NCBI GenBank assembly: GCA_033675265.1
Contig: JAUJYZ010000070.1
Location: forward strand, 111,450 to 175,449
From: Actinostola sp. cb2023
Lineage: Eukaryota; Cnidaria; Anthozoa; Actiniaria; Actinostolidae
Direction: 5' to 3'
Length of the DNA stretch: 64,000 nucleotides
The notes under the pieces are model-generated. The model did not search any database, had not been told where the DNA came from, and saw nothing but the letters and a program-made list of their open reading frames with translations. Position 1 is the first letter of the stretch. The number at the start of each line of letters is the position of its first letter. The position numbers and the translations under genes were made by a program. Below, piece after piece: positions 11,596 through 22,644 of the stretch.

Positions 11596-11903
11596 TTAAA
11601 CAAGGACAATTGTAAAGGTCTTTCCAAAATAGCCTTTTCTCGTTGTCCATCATTGTTGTTTATGGAGATAATTGACAAAACAGGTCACGTGACCAAGCTG
11701 AAAATTATATATTCTCATTTTTCTCTGTACCGTTTAGCTGGAGACAACCATCAAAGGCTAACTTAGGAAGACCTCTTCAAACATCATCAAATGACACCCA
11801 TTTTATTATTCTTAGAAAGGTCTCTGTACTCCCCATTTTCAATTTTCTCTTTTTCTCATTTTAAGGTCACGTGACCCCTGGAAACTAACATAATTGCACT
11901 TAA

Positions 11904-12383
11904 AGGAGAACTGAAGCCTGAATTTATCTTTCGATAAAAACAAAGAGAATGTTGTGTACAATCATTTTCTAAATGAATTTCCAATTGTTTTTATTTTTAT
12001 GGAGAAGAAACTTGAGCTTTAATTGTAAAAAGACATGGATTACCGCTGAATTGAGCGCGGCTCACTTCAGTAATTATTCCCCATGTCTGACGTCACCTAT
12101 CCCAAGGGAAAGTGCAATCACAATGTAGAGTAATTATAAGTGCATTGTATTTTCTTGTACCCGAGAGAATGTTGTGAACGGATTTTAATATTCCCCATAA
12201 ACGACGTCACTAACAAAAAGATCTGAGCCGACGGTAAAACGGCAAAATGGCGGATGATATTCTATATTGAACGTAAATTATGATGATATCTAAGAAAGAT
12301 TTGCAAAAATAAATACTCAAGTAATGCTAATATAAGACATATCTAACTTTCTTGAGAAAATAAATTTTGTCTTCAGTTCCCCT
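11904..12383. mobile_element. TTAA-flanked element, family C copy 2
   Basis: A 480-bp sister of the element at 10178-11595 with the same terminal repeats. TTAA lies at 11900-11903 and 12384-12387, and the right-hand TTAA is shared with the next element. Non-coding. Confidence 0.85.
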
Positions 12384-12958
12384 TTAAAGGGGCAGTGTCA
12401 AGCCTCACGCATGCGCATTAAAATCAAAACAATAACACTCGGTTGAGAAGCCTACCTTGCCCGGTAGCGAGTTACAAAACCCCCCTAAAACCGTTCTAAT
12501 CGCTAAATAAATGACCTACAGGACTCATGTAGATACTAATCTTTATTTAGAAAGCAATATTAGAACTTCAATATATCAAAAGGACTGAATTCTAGATGTG
12601 AATTCACGGCGATATCATTTTCCAACGGCCGATCAAATAAAACACAGGAAGCCCAACACATAAATAGATGGTGGGAAGCTCACCGGGTTTACAAGTCGTT
12701 CTACGTGAGTTTTTCTCTTCAAAAGTCATGAACAGTACTGCACTTACGATTGATGATCAAGATTCCTTCGCAATCGATCAGAATTGCCGGTTCACAATTC
12801 GGTTTTCTTCACTCGAGGATGATGGCGGGCTGACTCTCTACGGCTGTTCGACACTTTTTTCAACGGCTTCAAAGTCAGTTCTAAGATGAAATAATCTCCA
12901 CTAGGAATTGTTGAAAATGAAGAACATGCTTTGAATAATTACTAGTGATCCATTAGAC

Positions 12959-13731
12959 TAGGGTAAGATATATTATGCTCGAAGATTCAAGTATTATGCT
13001 TTTGAGCAATGCCTCCAAAATCATAGCATTATGCTCAAAATTATGCTCGAAAAAACGCATTATGCTCGAAAAAAAAAAAACATTAAGCACTAGTTTCCAA
13101 GTTTCCCATGTCCTTCTATCAAAAAAGCTCTTCAAGTAGAAACACAACTACTTTATTGCATATATTACAAGCGACAAAAGAAATAACATTCTGACGAAAA
13201 TGTTTTATTTCTTTACACCTCACTATTTTCATATTGTTTCGTTTTATTTGACGAAACCACCCGACTTCTGGCTAGGTCTGAAGCTTTGGGACTTTTTAAT
13301 TGCATCAAGGCATTCCTTACAGCTTCTGATGGCTCCGAGCCAGCCAAATCAACAGCGTTTATCTCCGAGCTCGAACTGGCAGCCATGACTGATGAGTGAT
13401 GAGAACTGTGAGGGCTTAGCAGCCTGGCATAAATAGGCAACCACCAGGCCTTCAATAAGCAGCCAAGCCTTTATAACATGAAATCCTTTCTTGGAGCAAT
13501 CAAAACAAACTGCACTCATTAATATTTCATGGTATATTGATTTTATTGGAAAACAGAGAACAGAAAACGATAAATCAGATAACCACAGGAAGCCCACGCG
13601 ACCACAGAGAAAGTCGTCAGTGTTTTTTTAGATATTTTTCCTGAAATATGAGCATTATGCCGGCATTATGCTCGATGCTCCAACTATAGTATTATGCTCA
13701 AAATTATGCCGGCATAATATATCTTACCCTA
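12959..13731. mobile_element. Non-autonomous hAT-like element with 8-bp TSD
   Basis: Perfect 20-bp terminal repeats (TAGGGTAAGATATATTATGC and complement) are flanked by an exact 8-bp duplication, CATTAGAC, at 12951-12958 and 13732-13739. An 8-bp duplication is the hallmark of hAT transposition. The 773-bp element is too short for a transposase but keeps what looks like its promoter and amino-terminal exon on the minus strand. Sub-terminal ATTATGCTC/GAGCATAAT motifs are repeated near both ends, as expected of transposase binding sites. It is the deepest insertion in the stack. Confidence 0.9.
13213..13386 (-). pseudogene. Candidate hAT transposase N-terminal remnant
   Basis: An ATG at 13386 opens a 57-codon frame, MAASSSSEINAVDLAGSEPS continuing to PKASDLARSRVVSSNK, ending at a TAA near 13213. 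A TATTTATG box lies about 45 bp upstream and an AATAAA follows the stop. The serine/acidic start and a K-S-P-x-x-S-D-x-A-R-x-R motif resemble amino termini I remember from cnidarian hAT/BED-type proteins; this is recollection, not a search. No catalytic region exists inside the element, so any product could not be a transposase. Confidence 0.4.
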
Positions 13732-14280
13732 CATTAGACGCTTGAACAAACATGATTAATGTCGATGGAAACGGATTGAAAACATCGCTAATAATAAAAG
13801 TCCACGGTGGACTTTTATTATTTCTCGCTTCTTCGTACCCAGGCTTGCGCGGTCATATGGCTTGACACTGCCCCTTTAAGATATTACAAAACCTAAATGC
13901 CTTCTAAGGACCAAACACCATAATCATGTGTTATATACGCATATAGATATTGTAAAAAATGTGATTTTACGTGTTGCTCTAAAAAGCCAAGCCTTAAGTA
14001 ATTTCAAGGTTTAACATGTTCCACTTAAAGAACATATTTATATAAGATAAGTGTAAAAGTTTTAGGACGAAATGTCCCTGCGGAGTTATGAACGTCTTTA
14101 ATTCTGAAAATACACCAGAACGAGGCTGTGTACTCATGACGGTAAAATCCCATACTAAACTCTGTAAATGTCATTTACGATATCTTCGCGGGATTTTATC
14201 CAATACTTTTGAAATTTTCCAAAAATATTGATGAATAATTGCTTTTTCAGATGGCAGTAGTTATTTTTATGTGAAAGATT

Positions 14281-14890
14281 TAGCTTCTACTGATAATTTT
14301 ATTTCACCATACGAAGTTTCAGGGAAAAAACATGGATAGTTTGTTTTTCCCGCGAAAGTCCTTAAATTGGTACAAAATTATACAAGAATACACAACACAT
14401 GTAGATATTTTAAGTCATACAACACTATGGCTAGAGTGACATAGAAAAATAATATATTGACGCGACTTCACTCTCTACAGTTTTTGGGTCATTTGCACCC
14501 TGAGCATCCCATAATGTTTCAGCCAAAAGAATCCATAATGGCCGCCGTATCGGTAAAAAAGGTTTATCATATGACCCGTATTTACCCGTGCGCGCGCTCT
14601 TAATAAAACCATTGGGAAAACGTCACGTGGTAAGGGCCGGACGTGTGGACGTACCCGGTCCGGAAAAAGCCGTCCGCCCCTGCTCGATTTTTGTCAGAAG
14701 ATTTTTTTTATGCTTTTTTTGCAGCAAAATTTATTTTTTAACTCTGAATGATAAAAGTGAAAAAAAAAATTTGATAAAATTTTTAGATTGATTCTTCTAG
14801 CGTAATCGTGCGTTTGTGTTCACTTTCTCTTGGCTGTGAATGATGTTTAGTACCAGAATGGTCCACATGAAATGGTCATATGATAAAATG
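14281..14890. other. Intergenic, no gene seen
   Basis: AT-rich sequence with a GC-rich patch around 14580-14690 (CGTGCGCGCGC, GTCCGGAAAAAGCCGTCCGC) and homopolymer runs. A short open frame at 14588-14791 matches nothing I recognise. Confidence 0.4.
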
Positions 14891-15030
14891 CTTATTGACT
14901 GAGTTAGGTCGGGCCGTACGGGAAAATATTTGGCTCTTGGTCATTTGTACGGACCTCGCTGCGCTCGTTCCGTACGGCATGACCTCAAGCCAAATATTAT
15001 CCCGTCCGGACCTCCCACTCATTCAATAAG
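14891..15030. repeat. Foldback repeat with GACCTCGCTGCGCTCG core
   Basis: TTATTGACTGAGTTAGGTCG and CGTACGGGAAAATATTTGGC on the left pair with GCCAAATATTATCCCGTCCG and CATTCAATAA on the right, around GGACCTCGCTGCGCTCGTTC. A related core lies at about 20.15-20.28 kb. I associate this palindrome type with anthozoan genomes from memory. Confidence 0.6.
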
Positions 15031-15085
15031 TACATAATATTATCAGATATAATCGAGATGCAATGGGCGCGTTTTTCGGAACGCG

Positions 15086-15274
15086 CACAGGGACCCCAAC
15101 ATAAGAAGTTACTCAGCACAGGGAGCCCAACATAAGAAGTTACTCGGCACAGGGAGCCCAACATAAGAAGTTACTCGGCACAGGGAGCCCAACATAAGAA
15201 GTTACTCGGCACAGGGAGCCCAACATAAGAAGTTACTCGGCACAGGGAGCCCAACATAAGAAGTTACTCGGCAT
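15086..15274. repeat. 31-bp minisatellite, about 6 units
   Basis: About six nearly identical tandem copies of a unit beginning CACAGGGAGCCCAACATAAG and ending AAGTTACTCGG. The first copy has GGGACCCC and CTCAG variants. Non-coding. Confidence 0.95.
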
Positions 15275-15866
15275 ACCCTGGACTGAGCCAAACATATATC
15301 CCTGCCATAGCACAAACGTGTAAATACCAAAATGTTTTGAAATGCTTTTATTTAATCATCAGAATCACACCGTGAACTAAAAAATGTTGACAAATGACTA
15401 AGAATTGTTTCCATTGAATGAGTAAATGGCCATCCCGCGCGGGTAGCAATTGGAACTGAAACCCCGTCGGACATTGTCAATATTTTGTTGATTCAACACC
15501 ATGTCATTTTGATTCAAATGCACTCTCTTCAGCTTGTTAATGATCTTAATCTTATCCTTCAAGAGCACAAGCGCATCAAAACCCGCGTCCAACGCAGCAC
15601 ACTGGCAGCCACTAGGTACGGACATTACGATGGGATGGTGATCGAATCTGTTGTGAAACCTTTGTGGCCTTTTAGTAAAAAATTCCTGGCGACTGAACAA
15701 AATATCGCCATTTCTCGACTTTCTCGACTTGTGCAAGATTAAAGCTGTAATGAATCAGAATGATTATCAGGTAACGTCATCGAAAAGTATTCAAAATGAA
15801 GTTAAATTAAGTCTCTGGAAAACATGTCAGATGTATTTATATTATGAATTATATTGCTTTCCTATA
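15275..15866. other. Open frames on both strands, gene not recognised
   Basis: Overlapping open frames of 85 codons (plus, 15485-15742) and 112 codons (minus, 15398-15736) cross this stretch. Neither has a recognisable domain, splice-site framing or promoter. They may be a degraded gene fragment; I would not call either one a gene. Confidence 0.25.
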
Positions 15867-16101
15867 TACAGTCATTCTCAAAAAGGCTGTCCAGATGAAA
15901 AGACTACAATAGGCTCCCTACAATACTAACATTAAAGTCACGTGATTCGCAATGTACTCAGTTCAGCCTCGCGTGGAATTTCGAAAATTTCAGAGATGCA
16001 AAAGTACAGTTCCGCACTCAGAAATTGAATACACAATGAATCACGTGATTGAAATCGAGTCTTTTCATCTAGACAACCTTTAATTTTGGAGAATGACTGT
16101 A
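15867..16101. mobile_element. TA-ended MITE, family E copy 1
   Basis: Terminal repeats TACAGTCATTCTCAAAAAGG (left) and complement ending GAATGACTGTA (right); sub-terminal GTCCAGATGAAAAGACT and AGTCTTTTCATCTAGAC. A second copy is at 35090-35343. The TACAGTCATT end is shared with the element at 57884. TA ends indicate a Tc1/mariner-type target. Confidence 0.8.
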
Positions 16102-16252
16102 TATCCCTTGCGTTCTTTACGGGCTTAATGTCATACGTACCGTAATTCATCTGGCAGATCAGTGGCTGGATTGCATTCAGGTCAACCTTCTCAGGACATA
16201 ATGGACAATGTTTGGGAATATCTTGAAACAAAAGAACAGTTACCGCCAGGAG

Positions 16253-16532
16253 TTACCGCCGATTCCGATGAAACGCGATCGACGTTGATTTGATGGTTTG
16301 TAGTTTGCATTAGATGGACGTCAATCACATGTGAATCATCGAAGTATGAATATTTTTCACTCAATAATTCAATTGAATCGTTTATTAGCCATTTCCAACC
16401 AGAACAAACCAATATGAAAGTTATTCTAGCTCGTTATAGAGCTTAATCTACATTCCGTAATTCCGCCTAAAGCAATGTACAAACTCAATCCTCAAAGTCT
16501 AGGTGGTCGCGTTTCATCAGAATCGGCGGTAA
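16253..16532. mobile_element. TA-flanked MITE, family F copy 1
   Basis: Terminal repeats TTACCGCCGATTCCGATGAA and complement ending GAATCGGCGGTAA. A closely similar copy is at 39012-39298 inside an A2M intron. Interior landmarks shared by both are GGACGTCAATCACATGTGAA and ATGAAAGTTATTCTA. No coding capacity. Confidence 0.85.
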
Positions 16533-16892
16533 TAATACATCTGCATACACGCGTCTTCATGGCAAACCAGTAATTCTCATCGTTTTTTTTTATATTTCCG
16601 AAATGGACACCGACGTCCGGCACATACTGATAAAATAAATGCAGGGTGGGCGTGGCGTTACTTGGCTAAAACACTTAGCTGTGTGAAACTGACAGTTCGG
16701 CTGACCGACGAACATTGTCCTCAAAGTTAATTTACGACGCCGAATGACAGTTTGCGCAATATACTAGGGTTTAACGGTCGAGGGTTAATTTAACGAACTG
16801 GCTAAAGTTCCCTAAACTTAATTTTCAGTTTAAAATATTAAATTGTGCATATAAAATCGGCAAAAGGCGTCAGTATATGTTGCTTGTTTGGG
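16533..16892. other. Intergenic, upstream of a TATA box
   Basis: No exon recognised. The stretch ends at a TATA box 125 bp before the 34-bp minisatellite and may hold its promoter-proximal elements, but no specific site is evident. Confidence 0.3.
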
Positions 16893-16900
16893 TATAAATA
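16893..16900 (+). promoter_or_regulatory. TATA box upstream of the 34-bp array
   Basis: TATAAATA in a GC-flanked context (gggTATAAATAcctgg) predicts a transcription start near 16925. Two ATGs follow at 16990 and 16997; the second opens a short frame (MEEMMRPVVIQILLVGYLC) that runs into the minisatellite and stops in its second unit. A transcript through the array is plausible but not shown. Confidence 0.4.
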
Positions 16901-17017
16901 CCTGGCTTTGAAAAACAAAGATCTTCTGTGATAGTATAGTTAGTAGTAGCTGCTTTATCTACAATAGAATAGACAAACAACTGGAATCAATGAATCATGG
17001 AAGAAATGATGAGGCCT

Positions 17018-17816
17018 GTCGTAATACAAATATTGCTAGTGGGCTACCTGTGTCGTAATACAAATATTTCTAGTGGGTTACCTGTGTCGTAATACAAATA
17101 TTGCTAGTGGGCTACCTGTGTCGTAATACAAATATTGCTAGTGGGTTCCCTGTGTCGTAATACAAATATTGCTAGTGGGTTCCCTGTGTCGTAATACAAA
17201 TATTGCTAGTGGGTTCCCTGTGTCGTAATACAAATATTGCTAGTGGGTTCCCTGTGACGTAATACAAATATTGTTAGTGGGTTACCTGTGTCGTAATACA
17301 AATATTGTTAGTGGGTTACCTGTGTCGTAATACAAATATTGCTAGTGGGTTACCTGTGTCGTAATACAAATATTGCTATTGGGTTACCTGTGTCGTAATA
17401 CAAATATTGCTAGTGGGTTACCTATATCGTAATACAAATATTGCTAGTGGTTACCTGTGTCGTAATACAAATATTGCTAGTGGGTTACCTGTGTCGTAAT
17501 ACAAACATTGCTAGTGGGTTACCTGTGTCGTAATACAAATATTGCTAGTGGGTTACCTGTGTCGTAATACAAATATTGCTAGTGGGTTACCTGTGTCGTA
17601 ATACAAATATTGCTAGTGGGTTACCTGTGTCGTAATACAAATATTGCTAGTGGGTTACTTGTGTCGTAATACAATATTGCTAGTGGGTTACCTGTGTCGT
17701 ATTACAAATATTGCTAGTGGGTTCCCTGTGTCGTAATACAAATATTGCTAGTGGGTTACCTGTGTCGTAATACAAATATTGCTAATGGCCGTAGTGGGTT
17801 ACCTGTGTCGTAATAC
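17018..17816. repeat. 34-bp minisatellite, about 23 units
   Basis: Tandem copies of a unit beginning GTCGTAATACAAATATTGCT and ending AGTGGGTTACCTGT, with TTCCCTGT and TTGTTAGT variants clustered in neighbouring units, as expected from local duplication. Length 34 shifts the frame at every unit, so it does not encode a repeat protein. Confidence 0.95.
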
Positions 17817-18297
17817 TCGAATACAGTCACTGATGCCGGCTTGGTTTTCTTTACAACAGCTGTTTGATGAATTCCAAAACTAACACAAATGTTCTTGATC
17901 TGATAAAAGGAAAGAGAAACTGCTATCGCAATTCTGGGGAAAGCATTTTTCTTTAAAAAGTTAATTTACATAATTGGCGCGAAATGTTCACCAACAACGC
18001 GCCCACGTCCCGCGTATCACAAGTTGTTGTACAAAATGGACGACATACAGCAGTTGGTCGATTGTATGTTTTAGTGGCGTTTTTAAACGATATTTTGAGT
18101 GAATACGTTTGAAATTCAACTAATGAACGATCCTAAAATATAACAGGTATGTTTTGTAGTCTTTTTGTTGAGTCAAAAGTACTTTTATGTCAAGATTTTA
18201 GTACTAATTTTCGCACACACATTGAATGGCAGCTTATGTTTTACTTTTCATTGTCTGGCTTGTGGTGATTTTCTTTCAAAAAAGTATTGTTTCTGAG
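17817..18297. other. Intergenic with a possible short first exon
   Basis: Near 18035 an ATG in good context (caaaATGGACGAC) opens MDDIQQLVD, followed by GTATGT, a usable donor. This resembles the ATG-plus-donor arrangement in the 288-bp duplication (MEDNVYIHLLDL then GTAAGT). No downstream exon was identified. Confidence 0.3.
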
Positions 18298-19622
18298 TGA
18301 AACCACAGGCTGAGAAGCTCACCATCCTCTCAGTTTGTGTATTGGAGTTATTGGGCTTCCTTTGTCTTATTTGGGGGCTGCTTGTGTATTGGGCTTCCTG
18401 TGTCTTATTTGAATGGCCGGCAGTTGAAATAAAGCCGAAATATGGCCGTGAATTCACCTCTAGAATCCTGTCCTTTTGATATCTTGAATTTCTAAAACTG
18501 TTTTCAAAACAAAGATTAATATCTAATTGAGGCCTGTGTGTGGTTTATTTAGCGATTAGAGCGAGTTTTGGGAGAGAGAATAATTCGCTCCCCAGAGAGA
18601 GGAAGAAACACAAGGTAGGCAACTCGCCACTTCAAAATCGCCAATCAAGCGTGGTTTTCGCTCGAATATCACCCTTTTCCCTCATCGCCTGCTCCTCAAA
18701 CTTTGGAATATCACAAGACGAATATCTACCAACGTCGTGGCCAAGTTTAAAGTCAATCCCATCAAGAGAAATATTTTTAAATCGGGATTGAAGTAATAAT
18801 AATAATAATAATAATACTCTTTATTTTGAGTGGGTTTACAAATACAGCAATACAACAATACTGGTTTCCAATTTGGCCCACTAGTAAGTATATTGGCTTT
18901 CTGCTAGGGACATGTCGCAAAAAAACGAACCCAATGGCATCCTAGGAATGCAGTTTCGGTAGAATTCTACCCCACCCTACCCCTAGTAAGTAGTTGCTAC
19001 TATGTAGACTATAAGGAACAAATCTGCTTACTAGGGGTAGGGTGGGGTAGAATTCTACCGAAACTGCATTCCTAGGATGCCATTGGGTTCGTTTTTTGCG
19101 ACATGTCCCTAGCAGAAAGCCAATATACTTACTTCAATCCCGATTTAAAAATATTTCTCTTGATGGGATTGACTTTAAACTTGGCCACGACGTTGGTAGA
19201 TATTCGTCCTGTGATATCCCAAAGTTTGAGGAGCAGGCGATGAGGGGAAAGGGTGATATTCGAGCGAAAATCACGCTTGATTGGCGATTTTGAAGTGGCG
19301 AGTTGCCTACCTTGTGTTTCTTCCTCTCTCTGGGGAGCGAATTATTCTCTCTCCCAAAACTCGCTCTAATCGCTAAATAAACCACACACAGGCCTCAATT
19401 AGATATTAATCTTTGTTTTGAAAGCAGTTTTAGAAATTCAAGATATCAAAAGGACAGGATTCTAGAGGTGAATTCACGGCCATATTTCGGCTTTATTTCA
19501 ACTGCCGGCCATTCAAATAAGACACAGGAAGCCCAATACACAAGCAGCCCCCAAATAAGACACAGGAAGCCCAATAACTCCAATACACAAACTGAGAGGA
19601 TGGTGAGCCTGTGGTGAAACAG
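18298..19622. repeat. 1.3-kb palindrome
   Basis: The left arm (18298-18988) and right arm (19028-19622) are near-identical reverse complements around a roughly 40-bp centre. Both arms contain the same 83-codon open frame (plus 18540-18791, minus 19134-19385), so that frame is a palindrome by-product. The outer quarter matches the left part of the TTAA element at 12388. The left arm alone carries a 96-bp retroposon with target duplication AGTAA. Confidence 0.9.
18797..18892 (-). mobile_element. Short (TTA)n-tailed retroposon
   Basis: On the minus strand it ends with an AATAAA and a TTA-repeat tail. It is flanked by AGTAA (18792-18796 and 18893-18897). The other palindrome arm lacks it and has a single AGTAA at the matching site, so the empty site is visible in the same window. 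Probably a 5'-truncated LINE end or a SINE. Confidence 0.75.
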
Positions 19623-20275
19623 ATCGTTGGTCGGTTGGTTTCGAGTGCAATTTGGAAGAAATGTGACTGCTCGTGGGTTTTTAAAGAGCTCAAATTTCAC
19701 TCCTAATAATATATATGGGTGTTTCACTGAAAAACACCAAAATTCAGAAGAAAACAAACCCAGCGAGCGTTCGATGGCGACGTGATGATAGCGACAGTAG
19801 CGCGCACTGCTTCCACTACAATTTTATTCAGAAACACAACAGAATCCTCAACATTCTTGCCATTTTCTTCACCATTCTTGTTCATTTTATCAAAAATCCA
19901 TAGTTCCTCGGTGTATCGCAATATTTTCAACACCAAAGTCGAGGAAATGTTCGATTTTAAGATTGTTTTAGTTATTCATCATCGAGCTAGAAATACCTCG
20001 CTTCACACACTTTCTTGTCAAACCGGTTTTCAAACAAGTTATGTAGTAAAAATAACTGGGAAGCCATTCTAGTGTAAGGCTTGTAAGATGCAATTAAAAT
20101 GAGTTAATTTTTAGCTTACTAAAATATGGTCATATAATAAAACTCTTATTAGCCGAGCTTGGTCGGTCTGTATAGGAAAATCTTGACCTCGGTTAAGATC
20201 TTGACCGATCAATATTGACCTCGCTGCGCTCGGTCTGTACTTTCACGACCTCGTTCAAGATTTTCCTGTACAGAC
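19623..20275. other. Intergenic with an unrecognised minus open frame
   Basis: A minus-strand frame at 19724-19936 includes an ATG-started stretch, MNKNGEENGKNVEDSVVFLN, with good codon variety but no domain I know. It ends beside a ttttcag. About 20120-20275 is a foldback repeat with a GACCTCGCTGCGCTCGGTC core, related to 14891-15030. Confidence 0.3.
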
Positions 20276-22644
20276 CTCCGGCTCGGCGGCGCGATTTTAT
20301 ATTTTACGCCCACTTCAAGATGGCGGATATTTCCGAGATGGCCTGGAATCTATTAATATGAGCAGCTCAACTTCCGGTGAATCATATTATTTTCTATTTC
20401 TATTTCACACAGAGTTATTCTTGTCATTTTTTTTGTTTTCTTCGATAAATGTTGAAGGTTATACATATTTGCTTAGATATTTTCCGCAATTGTATGTATT
20501 TATTGTCTGAAATAAAACGATCCATTGTGATAAAGTTGGAGATTATTTTCGACTCTCATTTGCTACCAATGCGAAGTCATAAAAGTGGTAAGTATTGTAG
20601 GACAACTAAACATCAAGACAGCGGCATAAGATAAAACACGCTTTATCGTGGAAAAATTCGACTCATTTACGAATAACAAATGAGATTCGGCGTACGGCAG
20701 TCTGATATATGTCACACCGGAATTAAATTATTCAGTCTCTTATACTGTGCTCAGCGTAAACCAAAACTTGGCATCGAAATTTATCAAGCTGTTCTGAATC
20801 GCTTTGTACGTCTTAACAAAGATAGGATAGTTTGGATTCAATACGTTTCTTCAACTTTTCATAAAATCATAGAAATAATCGACTCAACGGTACGAATAAC
20901 AAAATCAGAGTCGGCGTACGGTTACCGTACGAATAGCCACTGCATATTTTCATTTACTTACTGGCTATCCAACGGATTGTTCCCCTCAAAACACTTTAAA
21001 AAAGATCCAGCTTTACTCATCGATCACTGCGGGTAAAACGCTTGCTTTTTAGTGGGCGTAAAGTGTGAGCTCACTTCGCATTTTACGCCCACTAAAAAGC
21101 AAGCGTTTTACCGCAGTGATCGATGAGTAAAGCTGGATCTTTTTTAAAGTGTTTTGAGGGGAACAATCCGTTGGATAGCCAGTAAGTAAATGAAAATATG
21201 CAGTGGCTATTCGTACGGTAACCGTACGCCGACTCTGATTTTGTTATTCGTACCGTTGAGTCGATTATTTCTATGATTTTATGCCAGTTGAAGAAACGTA
21301 TCGAAACGAAACTATCCTATCTTTGTTAAGACGTACAAAGCGATTCAGAACAGCTTTATAAATTTCGATGCCAAGTTTTGGTTTACGCTGGGCACAGTAT
21401 ACGAGACTGAATAAATTTAATTATGGCGTGACACATCAGACTGCCGTACGCCGAATCTCATTTTTGGTTATTCGTATGAGTCGAATTGTTCCACGATAAA
21501 GCGTATTTTATCTTATGCCGCTGTCTTGATGTTTAGTTGTCTTACAATACTTACCGCTTTTATGACTTCGCATTGGCATTTAAAATTATACTCGCATACG
21601 AATACGGTAGCAAATGAGAGTCGAAAATAAAGCTCCAACTTTATCACAATGGATCGTTTTATTTCAAACCTGATAAATACATACGATTTCTCCAAATATG
21701 TATAACATTCACCATTTATCGAAGAAAACAAAGAATATTGAAAAGAATACTGAACTCTATGTGCAAATAATACGATTCACCGGAAGTTGAGCTGCTCATA
21801 TTAGTAGATTCCAGGCCATCTCGGAAATATCAGTAGTATAGGGCGCACCGCACGACCCCCGTTTGGTAGGTGGATTTCATTAATTTAGTAGGTGGAAGTA
21901 GGTGGGATCGAAATTGAGGATCCAAAGTGAGGATCTGGTAGCTGCTTAGCATCATTTAACGAGGAAGGAGGAGGTTTTAATTAATTTAGGGGGAGGAATC
22001 CTTGTTTGGTAGGTGGATTTCATTAATTTAGTAGGTGGAAGTAGGTGGGAGCCAAAGTGGGGAGCCAAAGTGAGGATTCAAAATTAAATAATGAGCTGTA
22101 TAAATTAAAAAAGGGGGGTGTGACAGGTTTGTTATTGTTTTGATAAACCCTCTATTGTGTTGATTCGGCTTCTACTGCTTTCCACATTCAGGTCCAAGGT
22201 TGAATAAATAACTTAGAAATTACTGTGAATTCACGGAATGTCACATTTGACTTCTTATAACTGTAATCACATTTGTAATAAAATATGATTCGAGAACCAA
22301 TTGAAAAAGGTTGCTGGTAAGCTAGCTCATTAGCCATGCAAAATGGTGAGCTCTCTGGTCATGCCTAAAGCAAAACAATAGACCCTTTTGTTGTCCAAAA
22401 CAATGAACAACTCCTTGTAACAAGCTTAAGAACAAAAGGTTGGTTTTCAACAAGAAGTTTATTTAACCACTGCAAAGTAAGAATTACATGAGCTGATAAT
22501 AATAATAATAATAACTTTATTTCAAGAGGGTAAACACTTTACAGCTAAAGCTGATAAACTAGTGGCCCTCAATACTACAATACTATAATAAAACTACATA
22601 TATATATATTGATCAAGTTACATTTCAATCTATTAACAGTGATA

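Larger units (their letters stand above)
12388..13875. mobile_element. TTAA-flanked element, family D
   Basis: Terminal repeats AGGGGCAGTGTCAAGCC and GGCTTGACACTGCCCCT lie between TTAA at 12384-12387 and 13876-13879. Its left part (CTAATCGCTAAATAA, TCAAAAGGAC, GTGAATTCACGGC, CACAGGAAGCCCAA) is also present in both arms of the palindrome at 18.3-19.6 kb, so the two are related. A hAT-like element is inserted at 12959-13731. Confidence 0.85.
9722..14280. mobile_element. Foldback element, family A copy 2, with nested insertions
   Basis: The outer arms at 9722-9892 and 14111-14280 are reverse complements with few differences (AATCTTTTTACATAAAAATA and on, ending GCCTCGTTCTGGTGTA). After removing the TTAA-bounded insertions listed separately, the interior resembles the element at 1904-2602, including GACAAAACAGGTCACGTGACC-like centre sequence and GTCTCTGTAC blocks. 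No open frame belonging to the outer element was found. Confidence 0.75.

Noticed and set aside
6670..17816. CRISPR-like arrays
   Set aside because: Units are contiguous tandem repeats without unique spacers, in a eukaryotic context.
18540..19385. Two identical 83-codon frames on opposite strands
   Set aside because: Identical because of the palindrome; no domain, promoter or splice evidence.
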